Source of the DNA: Leuctra nigra
Taxonomy: Eukaryota; Arthropoda; Insecta; Plecoptera; Leuctridae
NCBI GenBank assembly: GCA_934045905.1
Contig: OW203769.1
Location: 25,265,705 to 25,329,704 of the forward strand
DNA length: 64,000 bases
Direction: 5' to 3'
The first letter of the stretch is position 1, and each line of letters starts with the position of its first letter. Positions 11,746 to 22,921 of the stretch are shown piece after piece. A program made the translations under genes and the position numbers. The notes below the pieces were generated by a model that did not search any database, was not told the origin of the DNA, and saw only the letters and a program-made list of their open reading frames with translations.

Positions 11746-13129
11746 CTCGCCTCTTCTTCCTATCAGGATTAATACCGTGTTTGATTTTTAGGGCGATTAT
11801 TACTTCGACATTATTTTGAATTGGTTTGTGTGTTCACATTCACTTCAAATAATGTTATAATAATTATTGAAAAGTTAATTTAATATCTAAACTTCCTGCA
11901 CATAGTCAAATAGTTTTCAATGAAAAGTAGGTACAAAGTGATGGTTGCTATGACCCACTTTTCAATTCGGGGCCGATACCAGGAAAAAAGCGATCCCTTC
12001 TAATATCATCATATTTTACAAGGTCTCTCTTGACATCAAGCTTGCTTTCAAGCTTTATCATTAAGCATGGATGCCACTGTGGCACAGACAATTTGAAACT
12101 ATAGGTGTACCTAATCTTCAATTCACAATGAAAACTATTTGTAGCAGTAACTGTTTTTCTTTCAGGCTATCAGTAATGTTTTACTTTATTTTGAAATGAG
12201 AATTATTTTTGCCTTTTCTCATCTAGGTCAAAAAAGGCCCCCCAAACTATAGATATTTATAGCAAATTATTTTATTTGATATTATGATCTTCATTATTTC
12301 ATGCTTACTTTAATTTTGAGAGCAGTTTTGAGTTGTGTGAGCCTTCAAAGAATTCTACCAAATATGTATCTCCAAATTAAAGTATTTTTACAGAAATAAA
12401 TATTCGCAGTGACTCTGTAAATTCTTTCAGAACCCACGAGTCTTTACCATCACGACAATGTGATTTTCAATAAATCCTTCGTTTTTTACCTTTGCTTCTC
12501 GGTTAAATTTATCCTCAAGGAGAGCCTTTGCTTATTTAGTGTCCACTTCTTGTTGACATAATTCGCTCAGGTTGACACTATTGCATTTTGACAATGTTGG
12601 TTTTGTCATTACTTGTCGCCAAAGAAAATGTGAAGAACATTATCTATGCCAAATGTTGTACAAATAGAGTTAACAGTACTTTCATAAATGCGTTTTCAAT
12701 AGTCAGTTTTAAAATGTAGCTCCTTTCCAAATATGATGTGACGTTCTAAAGTCTAATCTATTCATACATGGCGCGCCTTTAAGTGTAATTTTTGTAGACA
12801 AACAAAATAGAGAATGAATGTTTTGATAATAGAAAAAAATTTCGTTCCAAAATATGAGACCTCATCGATTTTCTGTCATTTTGACTTCACATTATAATCT
12901 CTCCTGCACATATAAATATTGCAGGACGCTGCTCTTTCATAAACTTGCGTCGACCAATCACTAAAAGTAGCTTAAAAATAATAAGAAAAAAATTGCAGTG
13001 CATTTTAGAATAGTATATTAATTACTCTTTATTTGGTGTACACCACATGTTTACCAATGGAGCTTTCGCAGATATTTCCATTATTCCAAACAAAATATTA
13101 CATATATTTTATTATAGATATTATAATAT
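11746..13129. other. Gene-free stretch
   Basis: AT-rich. The minus strand between about 12650 and 12420 has a faint coding-like reading interrupted by stops, which I cannot identify. Nothing else. Confidence 0.4.
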
Positions 13130-13962
13130 ACCGGGTGGTGCATAAAAAACGCACAATGGGCGAGACATCACTGTGGCGAAACTACTGCATACATCGTGCT
13201 GAAATATTCACAAAATATAAACAACATACTGAGGTTTATTTTGTGAAAGTTTCAAAAACATTTCTTTTGCTGAAAAAAAGTTACAGCTGCCCGAATTTGG
13301 TTGCGGAAAAATCGATTATACGGAGCTCAAACAGCCCGCGTACAGAAAACGTCAATTGGCCGGGACGCTGTTTCTTAAAAACTGCTTGCGATATCAATCT
13401 GAAAATTTTAAATTTGTAACTAAATATATTGCTATAAATTCAGTAAAAATGTCAATACATTAGGATCGATGGAACGAAAGTTATGGGTTCTTCATGTTGA
13501 GCCTAAAAGCAGAATAATATCATTTCTAAGTTTTATTACGTACGTTTATTTAAAAAAGTGTAATTATCTTACGCTAATTCTGCTTTTAATCTCAACTTCA
13601 AAGACCATGACTTTCGTTCAATTTATTCAAATTTATTAAATGTTTTACACCATTGATGGCAATTAAATTGTGCTTAAAATTTTATATTTTGAGCTTGTTA
13701 TCATGCGTAGTTTTGAATAAACAGCGACCCAACCAATGCACGATTTCTGGATGCGCCCTATTTGAGCTCCGTATAATCGATTTTTTGACAACCAAATTTG
13801 AACTGCTGTAACTATTTCCCCACGAAAGTAATATTTTTGAAACTTTCACACGTTAAAACTTAGTATGTTTTTTATATTATGTCAAATTTTCAGCCCGATG
13901 TATGCAGTAGTTTCGTCGCAGCGATGTCTCGGCCATTGTGCGTTTTTTAAGCGCCACCCGGT
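13130..13962. mobile_element. Foldback DNA element with ~400-bp arms
   Basis: The left end ACCGGGTGGTGCATAAAAAA at 13130 mirrors the right end, which finishes gcgccacccggt at 13962. Inverted similarity continues inward to both sides of about 13545. Examples are ggcgagacatcactgtggcg against its complement near 13925, and gaacgaaagttatg against catgactttcgttc. The whole 833 bp is therefore one long imperfect hairpin. The open frame at 13033-13419 is arm sequence and is not counted as a gene. I see no definite target duplication. Confidence 0.8.
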
Positions 13963-14224
13963 ATTACATAAAATCACATTAAAACAATTGTTAAGTTCTA
14001 CCTACTACAGAATAATATTTGATTTCATAGAACTACAACGAGCATGTTAAAATGTCTGCGGTTCAAATCAAGCGCCCCTCTTCCCATCACCACGGCATGT
14101 AGTTGCCCTGCCTAATTACAAAGATCGCAGCATTAGTATGGCTCCACTCTGCAGTTCATTGCATTTTTACATAAATGAAATTACTCGTTTTGGAAATTAC
14201 TAGTGACGAAATTATATTATACAT

Positions 14225-16216
14225 TCATGGGTCGTTCTCAAAAAGTTGTATTTTTCAGTTCCAAAAAAGACAAAAAAATAATATAATATTTTGAAATAAA
14301 AATTGCTTAAATTTATTGATATACCTTTAACTATTCATTCTGAATAGTGGTCAATTCTAATTTTTCATATTTTAAGTAAAAATTGCACTAATCTTTGGTA
14401 CCTAGTGATATTGGACTATTGGACTAAAAGTATGTTAATGATGTTTAATAATACTTCAGTGCTCAAAACATAATACGATATAGAAAAAAAATTAACATTT
14501 AAAATTTTTATTAAATTAATCACTTTTAATTAGCTTTTTATCTTCTGTCACGGAATGGACGTTTTTCCAAAATTCAAATAATTTGATCAAAATAAGTCAG
14601 ACATACTGATATGATCAGAGGAAATCATATTGATATTCTTATACTATCTTATATTTATGATATTTAAGTGTCATGGAATGGACAATATTTGTCCAATATT
14701 TGTAAATTAATAAGTGATGAGAATTGATGAAAAACACTGTTGTCTATTTGCTTGATTACAGAATTAGCTAAGATTGATATGATTTCATTGTATTTTATGT
14801 AAGAAATATCGATTGCTGAAAATGCTGAAAATAAATCCCAAAATAAATGATTTGACTGTGTTGGCATATTCACAAAGCAAAAAGCTGGGTCCACATAGGC
14901 CATTTTTCCGTTTTGCGTTTTCCGTTTTTACTCTTTGAATATCGCCGTTTTTAGTAGGACTGTCCACATAGAGCGTTTTGCGTTTTGCGTCTTCTACAAG
15001 AACGTTTGTAAGCACCTTGATCACAGCCTTGTTTAAATAGTACTTTCGAGATGTTAGGAGGCCGTGGCAAACAAAATTGTTCATTCAACATTATATCTGT
15101 CAGTGACAGTTTGTTAGTAATTAGGCGGACTAATATACTTCACAGGTATGTAAATTTAAAATAATGCATCTAGTGTCAGATCGGCCATGTTATTTGACCA
15201 TGTGACGTAGTCGTACGTGATTGGTTATTAAAAGTTTTACGTCACTTCCGCCGTGCGTCTTTTTTAAAATCCTCGTTGAAGTTTATGCGGCGCGGCGAGA
15301 AGAAAATCCGCGTGCGGCAGGCTTGTGATTGGTCAAGAGAGAAAAACGGAAAACGCAAAACGGAAAAACGGCCTATGTGGACCCAGCTTAACTGAACAAA
15401 ATCTGAAGCCCATGTAAACTTAACTCATGCAAGACAGGAGATATCCATGACTTTACAAGGACCGTCATATTTTTTCCAAAAATCATATTGCAGTACACAG
15501 CAACACTTTATAGCATGTACCTCCAATAACATTGACTAAGGTCACTAAAATCTAACAAATGTGTAAGAATATGTTATTTTCATTTACTTTGAATTTAGTA
15601 GTTTTCAGTCACTAAACATTGTCATGGAAGAAGACAATCTATTTTCATACGCGCCTACTGTCAATAGTAAAACAGCAACAACTTTGAGGCAGTGTGAATT
15701 TAGCTTTGACTAGTGGTTTCAAATGCGAAATAATTGAGTGTAGTATCTAACAAGTGTCACCAACTTACAGTTTGAGGGATTTTTTTTAGCAATTTTCCCT
15801 TGGTACAAAATTATTGTCATGGAATGGACAAAACCTCTGGGACAAAACTTTTTCTGCAAATACTCAAAAACAGCAACTTTTGTTATTCCAATTTAATTAC
15901 CATGACATTCTTCGGACTATTCAAAGTGTCTACAGATTAAAATATATTAATAAAATTGTATATATTTTAAATCTTAATTTAACTGTTAGTACTTTTGCCT
16001 TGGGACATGCTTTTCAGGCCTCTCCAGCAATCTTCCTGAATTTCTACAAAATGATAATAATTGCACAAAAAATGGCCTGATATTTGACCTCATAACTAAT
16101 TGCTGAATATAATGGACTGGACTGCGTAAAAGTATATTATCTACATTGCTTTAGCTTTAATAAATTCTCAAAGGGTCGGACGCGAAAAGCACAACTTTTT
16201 TTAGAACGACCCTCAT
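14225..16216. mobile_element. ~2-kb TIR element, non-autonomous, with nested MITE
   Basis: The ends are GGGTCGTTCTCAAAAAGTTG at 14229 and its counterpart, finishing agaacgaccc at 16212. They are flanked by the 4-bp direct repeat TCAT (14225-14228, 16213-16216). The interior is AT-rich with no transposase. It carries recurrent copies of GTCATGGAATGGACA (14670, 15816, a variant at 14546 and a partial at 15621) that could be transposase-binding sites. A second element is inserted at 14882-15389. The ORF at 15814-16080 has no recognisable product. Confidence 0.65.
14882..15389. mobile_element. MITE nested in the 14229-16212 element
   Basis: Terminal inverted repeats of about 45 bp: AAGCTGGGTCCACATAGGCC at the left, its complement at the right. 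The subterminal part is built from repeated cgttttgcgttttccg-type words. The interior has CCAAT-like and cgtcacttccgc motifs but no recognisable transposase. No unambiguous target duplication. Confidence 0.75.
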
Positions 16217-16238
16217 ATGATATTTGGTATACTACTTA

Positions 16239-17704
16239 TAGTGAGGGCTGTAAGCACAAAAACAGTGCAAAAAGTGATACTAATTTTTCCTTAAGCAGTC
16301 TTATAGGAAATTTTCCGCTCTTTCTTAATTTCGATATCCCCAAAAAATCGGGCGGCCATTTTGGGCTCCAGAGCTGTTCAAAGTGCCAAAAGGAGTGTAT
16401 TTCAGTGAAATTATAATACTTTGGTCAACTTATTGTTCTTGTATAATAAACGATGTGTCAGGAAGGTACGATAAAAAAAATAAAAATTCTAGGTCTAACC
16501 AAAGTTGTATTTATTCAAGAAATTAAAGATGTAGGCGGATAAGCTCTAAAATGCCAGTAATTTTCAGGGAATTCGTTTTTCAAGGTTGCAGTTGCTTATG
16601 TAGGTTAATATTATGGACCTTTATCTTAAATATTGATGGATCACGAAATTCACCCTTTGGGGGGTGAGGGGTGGAGACCTAAATGTTTCGATATCTGTAA
16701 AATAAACGATAGTAGATAGGGACTAATAATTTCTTGCATAAACTAATAAAATTGTGCTCTGTTCGAAAAAAATCACAAGATCACAAAATTATGTCGCCAT
16801 CTTGAATGAGACGCGATTATATTTCGTTCTTTTGCGTTAAGCAGTTCAAAAATCATGATAAATTAGCTGTTTTGGTCATCCCTTGTTCACTGCAAATGTA
16901 TCGAGTCACCGCCTCCTGGACGAACATTACATGCTAAACTCCCTATCCTGGGACGTTTTTTCAATACAAGAATGCAATTTCAATGAGAACGGTTGGAGAT
17001 ACAGAAAATATGCAAATTACAAATTTAATTATTAGTATTAGGGCTATATTTTATGTCAAATAAACTTTTTCGTAGTGCTTATAAAACTTACTAAATTTTA
17101 CGAAAAATGAAAAATAAACTCTTTTTATCCAAGATGGCGGCATAATTTTGAGTTCTCGTATTTTTTTTTGAAGAGAGCACATTTTCTTTAGTATGTGCAA
17201 GGAACCATTTTTCTCTACCTAGTGTGGGCTATTGTACAGATATCGAAACCTTTAGGTCTCCACCCCCCACCCCCCAAAGGGTTAATTTCGTGACCCATTG
17301 ATTTTTTAGTTAAAAGTACATAATATGAACCAACAAAAACAACTGCAACCTTGAAGCACAAATTCCCTGAAAATGGCGGTCATTTTAGAGCTTACCCGCC
17401 GACATCTTTAATTTTTTGAATAAATACAAATTTGGTTAGACTGAGAATTTTTATTTTTTTAACGTACCTTCCTGACACATCGTTTATTACACAAGAACAA
17501 TAAATTGACAAAAGTATTATAATTTCACTGAAATACACTCTTTTTGGTACTTTGGACAGCCCTGGAGCCCAAAATGGCCGCCCGATTTTTTGAGGATATC
17601 AAAATTATGAAAGAGCGGAAAATTTCCTATAAGACTGCCAAAGGAAAAATTAGTATCACATTTTGCACTATTCTGCCAAATGTATGTGCTAACAGCCCTC
17701 ACTA
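16239..17704. mobile_element. Foldback element with ~560-bp arms and TA target site
   Basis: The ends are GTGAGGGCTGTAAGCAC at 16241 and the mirrored form finishing aacagccctcac at 17702, each flanked by TA. That suggests the IS630/Tc1/mariner group. The arms run from 16241 to about 16805 and from about 17130 to 17702. They match with scattered substitutions; examples are the aggaaattttccgctctttc, tgtcaggaaggtacg and tggagacctaaa blocks and their complements. About 320 bp between them is less symmetric. The arms contain gtcgccatcttg and caagatggcggc. The open frame at 17517-17702 lies inside the right arm. Confidence 0.85.
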
Positions 17705-19593
17705 TTAAAATGAAAATTATAAAATTATAATTTGAATTGAATATTGAAATAATATGTGTACAACTTTTATTATACTATATTATACTTATTTATAACATAT
17801 TATATATTCGCCAATATACGAGTACTTTAGGATTTTGTATGCCATACCCATCTTATAGGTACATGTTATCCACGTGAATTCTAAAAATGCATTTTCTGCT
17901 TGATTCTATTACTATCAATTGATTATTAGAAAACTGATACGCATCAATAGAATATTGGGAATATTCTAGATCAATATATTTTATGATAATATTTTATTCC
18001 TCCACGCTGAGGAGGCCTTTTTAAATGGAACTATTTCTTCTGGTTTCACGGGCCCGCAAAACCAATGCTCAAATCCAGTCCTTAAGCATAATAAATAATC
18101 ATTCATCAATATTACTACCTCTATATTGCCCGCTATACTACCCCATAAAACCCTTTGCTGTGGTCATCAACTACTTTTAATATTACTATACATATTACTT
18201 TTACGTATACCACCAGTATGCCATCCCATTAGTAACAAATCAAATCAATGAGCTCATTTGAATTCAATGAGATTGATCGCTCTGCTATACGGAACAGTTA
18301 AGAATGGATGAAATGAGTAGGTTGAAAATATTTATTTATCAATTGTTAATAAAGCAGTAAGTACCTCGGAGTACCTCTTGTACCTCAGAGGTAGAAGGCC
18401 GGATGTCAATTTCAATTATTCTTGAGGTGAGCTCAAAACCAGTAATTCTGCCTTTAATCAATAATATTTGTATTCGTGACATGAGTCAAACTGTTAATTG
18501 ATAGAGCTTGATTACATCATTCCAAAAGTGTTTAACGCAAAATCTAGCCAATGGACTTCCGGTCTTCTACAATTGAGGTACAGATTTATTCTGTTGATTT
18601 CGTTGGAGATTCTTATTCTCGAGAAAGTTCGTAAAAGAAAAGGTTTGAAGTCAAGTATAAAATCGTTTGTTTTCCAAATGTAAATTTAGCTGATACCATG
18701 TAGAAGCACAATAAATTGAATCTAAATGAAAGTTATTGAGCTAAAACATGTGATTTTTACATTGTGTTAAACATTTGTATCAATTAGTTGATATATGACT
18801 AAATGTACTTGTAATAGATGTAGTAATTTACATGTTATGGTAAATAAAGTAATGTTTGTTCATTAGTACATGCGTTTGTTTTTAAAAGTTACTCTGAAAA
18901 TCTACTTGTATTATTGAAGAAAGGGCAGAAGTCCCGATCACAGTACATCATAAATAGGAATGTCTTAACAATAAACTAGCAATCTGATTTAGATGCTAAT
19001 GATGCCTAGTATTACAATCAGTGATCGTGCACTTTTCCACTGAGGTGTAAATGCATACTAACAGACTTTATTATTTTTCAAATAAAACTTTCCGTTTGCA
19101 ATGAAATTTTAAGGCAATGTGTTCACCATTTTGTGACTGAAATAAACTCTAAAAGTTCTTTAATAAATTAGTTTGGGAAAAATTTCGTAATATTTTCATA
19201 ATGGCAAGTTTATTCCATGGCAGGCTTAAAAAGTATGAAATGAGGTGTCTCGAAGTAATGTATGAAATTTAATTAAATTATGTAATATTTAATAAAATTT
19301 AGCTTTGATCCAATCTTCAAAGAACTTAGTCAAACTTACATTCTGCCTTCCAATATTTTTTGGTATTTCTAATTTCTCTCGTTATTTCATTCATTATATT
19401 TCTACAGTATATTTAAAAAAATTATCTTTAAATTAAGATACAAATATTTTACTTAACTTTACATACCTTTCCCTATTTTCAATACACTAAGTAGCAAATT
19501 GTGGCAGCACGTTACTAAAAAGTTTACACCAAAACTGATTCTATTTTCCCCTCAACTTACTAACCTCTTATTCTTGTGTATAAATAATCTTAC
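17705..19593 (-). other. Putative intron 1 of the Brachyury-like gene, exon-proximal part
   Basis: It begins right after the splice donor at 19593-19592. AT-rich, with no exon recognised. The intron presumably continues through position 1 and out of the window. Confidence 0.55.
19587..19593 (-). promoter_or_regulatory. 5' splice donor of the Brachyury-like exon
   Basis: The minus strand reads AAG then GTAAGAT, close to the metazoan donor consensus. It is placed exactly where the conserved reading TKNG-R is split between exons. Confidence 0.85.
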
Positions 19594-19757
19594 CTTCCAT
19601 TCTTTGTGACTATCATCTCATTCGTGAGACATTGGAACTTGACCCAGAGGTCTCGATCGTCGAGCTGGACCTGCAGATCTCGCTCCGTCGGATCCCCCTT
19701 GGACTGCCCAGCGTTGATCTCACTCTCAACTGCAGACAAGATGTGACTCTGTGCCAT
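19594..19757 (-). CDS. byn: Brachyury/brachyenteron T-box transcription factor, first coding exon (partial gene)
   Basis: Encodes the N-terminus of a T-box DNA-binding activator. In animals this gene patterns posterior mesoderm, hindgut and notochord; in insects it patterns the hindgut. The minus-strand reading starts [13 protein letters not shown], continues through GDPTERDL and DRDLWVKFQ, and ends [11 protein letters not shown]. The SHILSAVE motif, the GDPTER stretch and [12 protein letters not shown] are signatures of the Brachyury group, as distinct from other T-box families. The T-box proper begins around residue 35, so the exon holds only its first ~20 residues. ATG at 19757 has a good context (CACCATGG) and an in-frame TGA sits 10 codons upstream (19790-19788). 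The exon ends GGAAG followed by the donor GTAAGA, splitting the codon for the next Arg (phase 2). It is far more GC-rich than its surroundings. The remaining exons are not in the window. Confidence 0.93.
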
Positions 19758-19818
19758 GGTGCTGGTTGCAGAGCATACAGGTCGTGGTCAGTTAGATTGT
19801 GGAAATACAGTTATATTG

Positions 19819-19824
19819 TTTATA
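19819..19824 (-). promoter_or_regulatory. Candidate TATA box for the Brachyury-like gene
   Basis: TATAAA on the minus strand, 62 bp upstream of the ATG. That would put the start site near 19790 and give a very short leader. The region is AT-rich and chance matches are common. A promoter further upstream with a non-coding exon is equally possible. Confidence 0.2.
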
Positions 19825-19829
19825 GATTA

Positions 19830-22770
19830 AATATACAATTGGGTATAATAATGAGCCCTGAGGAACCCCAGTTGTTCTCAACTCTATTACGGCTAGCATT
19901 ATAATTATAGCTGATAATTATTTTGTCATTTAAAATTGTTTACTACATAAAAAAATACAACATTTTCAACTTTCCACAAAGTAAAAAGGCTTTTCTGTGG
20001 ATTAATTACATAGAGAATTGGTGAATTAATTAAATTATACTGGTGCTGTTATCCTGGTAAAATTATCGTTATTTTGTTATTTATTCTGTAATCTAAAACC
20101 TGTCTATAAAGGGATTATAAATCAATATTTCTGATTATTGTTCAACATATAATATATGTCTAAGGAAATAAAATATTAATTGAAGGTGCATTTTATCTAC
20201 ACAAATTTGAGATTGGGGGACGAAATAATTATGTACCTTCAACATACACTATTCAACAAACTGTCTAAAAGGGTTGAAGGCTATAATTGAGATAAGTATT
20301 TTTTTCTTTACTCTTTATTGTACTGCTTTGGTTCAAGGATACAAATTGCATGTTATCAATTTAATTTTTTACAACACTGTCCATGCCTACGATATAGGCA
20401 TATGAATGATCTTACTTCATCAATAAATATTTCTCAAAAATATACAATTTAATTTACAAAAATCTCATAGATCCCTGGTTGTAATTGAACCTAAATTGTC
20501 TTTTTAGGTATATACTTACTTAATACCTTACGAAAGAGAAATAGAAAAAAGAGATAAATGTTACTTCTTTTATACCCCAGCCTTTTGGTTTTATGTTGAG
20601 CTTGATATTTAAATGCTTTTCTAACAATTATTAATATCATGCCTTATATTGTACCAAAGATTGTACTAAGGTACATGTTTAATATTATTATACGTAGCTA
20701 CATCCCACAGATAAACCATGTATGGTTATTGGTTATGAACTTTGGAGGCAAGTATTGTATATTATTTATTTTGTGATTTCTTTAATGATACCAAATTAAA
20801 CATTTTAATTTGCCGAATTAAATATTTGACTGAATTTGAGGAACAGCCAAGCAGACACTTCGAAATGAATCTAATCTAAAAGTTAAATAGTTCAGTAAAT
20901 CAAATTTAATTGGTGTCTGTCCAAAATACAGATTTGGGCCATTGACGTGGCCTGGATATTAATTAATCAATACAACATACATTCAATTTAATAAAAAGGA
21001 AAAAGGTACAGGAGGAATGAAGTTAAGGTTTTGAATTAAATTTATTCATAGGTATTACCGACTTAACATATTAATTTGTCAGTTCAAAATATCGCATTAA
21101 ACCTACCCCAGTTGGTTAATAACAAACCATACGGCATTTAAGAATTAATTTGTATAATTAAATATATTAAAATTTTGATATAATATTTCTCACAGGTCGG
21201 TCTTGCTATTTTGCTCCGATTTCGTTTCTGGATAATAAAAGATAATAGAAAACAAATCTTACCTTAACATGTAGAATTCGTTAATCTCTTCTACTTTCCA
21301 AATATCTGTTCTTCGCAATATAAAAGTAATTGAATATCCGTTGGCTATTCAGTCGGCATCAAAACAATCCAAGAAATATACCTTCACAACTTTACAAACT
21401 ATTTTCAGCACTATTTTGACGTCTCTTCTGTTGAATTGTCTGCACTCTAGTGATTGACGGGGATCAAAACTCTTGACAAAAAAATATCCAACAAACTCCT
21501 CCTACGAAACAGGTATATCATTGGTCGTTCATGAAGAAAGTCGATCTCTTATTGGCCAAATACCTAGTCAACTGGACTTGAGTACAGTCAGTATAAAACA
21601 TCTTGTATAATAACATTTTCCAGAGTATTAATAACACATTCACAATCTTTGCTCATAGAATACACGTTCATACAATAAATTAAGTTTTGGAAATAAATAT
21701 CTACAAACTGACGAGACTCAAAATAACTTTAATCTACTATCAAAGAGTCAATTTTGAGTTGACAAAGTCCTCTGAAAAGCTTGAAGCTCATCCTTGTGAC
21801 TTATACAGTGGACTTTTGATAACTTAAAAGCTGTGAAAGCTCATTACACCACCACATATACCATTCCCTTTTTGTATAGAGAGTTGATTAATGATTTTTA
21901 GGTGTTACAAAATATAGTTTTTGAAAGTAGGTATACAAGATTTACAAAGTTATATGAATTAGTGAAGTTTTGTTAAAAACTTCACATCTTAATAATGTTT
22001 TGTAATTAACATTAATATGATATAATACTTATTTTGTAAATTAAATTAATACAATTAACTCTAAAATTCCTAATAATGTTTCAATATTTAAAAAGACATG
22101 CATACGTGTCCTATTCCAATTACCAGCAAAACACTGTATTCTTTTCGTGTTTTGAAATAAATTATAATTCAATTAATGAAATTTATTTATTTAAATTCAT
22201 TAAATTTTCTCCTGAAATAAATATATTTTAAACTTAGTTAATAATATTCAAAATTAATTGAAAACTTCAACTGGACTAGAGCAGGTAAGCACATTAGCAA
22301 CATCTGAATTAGGTTTTTAATTTCCCCGAAATAAAAAAAAATATCTCACCCAGTTACACTCACTGGAGGAGATGATAGCCAGGTGATGTAAATGTCATTA
22401 TTTTCTAAATATCAAAACTACATTTAAATGTAGATTTGATGTTTTAAAAATTTAATTTGGGAACTTCATAAGTGTATTCAGAAACAATTTTTGAACAATT
22501 ATTGCATGAGTTGAGTATTATTCTTCAAAGATAAAAACGTCGCCACCTACAAGGGCCCACTCCTCTGGGCCCGCTGGGCCCTCTGGGTTTACAAAACATC
22601 ATAAATTTCAAGGAGTCGATCATCAACGAACTACATGGCCCTCAGACAGAACGTCAAAAAGTAGAGTTGAGTACCTGTGTAAATTTAAATAGGTACAAAA
22701 TAAAACTGTGGGTAAATTTACTAGATAAATTGAAGAATTGATTTGTAATTTTTTTCTGGGAATTAAAGGT
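19830..22770. other. Upstream region of the Brachyury-like gene
   Basis: No exon recognised. The part around 21330-21620 is somewhat less AT-rich, with CCAAT-type words (attggccaaa) and a tataaaa at 21592. It is the best place to look for an enhancer or upstream promoter. The patch at 22548-22600 with gggccc words is unassigned. Confidence 0.35.
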
Positions 22771-22921
22771 GGCGGCAGTAACTGGGCGAAATGATTTCAT
22801 GAATTTAAGTGCGAATAAGATTAAACAATATATTATTGCTTGACCCTTCTTATAGATCTCAATCCTTTTAGGTGGGAAGGTAATTGGCATTTTTTTTCCA
22901 GTTTTTGCTTTTGTACAACAT
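22771..22921 (+). mobile_element. Solitary right arm of the large foldback family
   Basis: Starts ggcggcagtaactgggcgaa and runs to gtacaacat, matching the right arms ending at 38493 and 53064 with moderate divergence. The left arm, loop and downstream tail are absent, so this is a half element. Confidence 0.8.

Noticed and set aside
22548..22600. gggccc-rich patch reading as Gly-Pro text, possible collagen exon
   Set aside because: The Gly-X-Y period breaks after a few residues and stops follow; it more likely belongs to a repeat.
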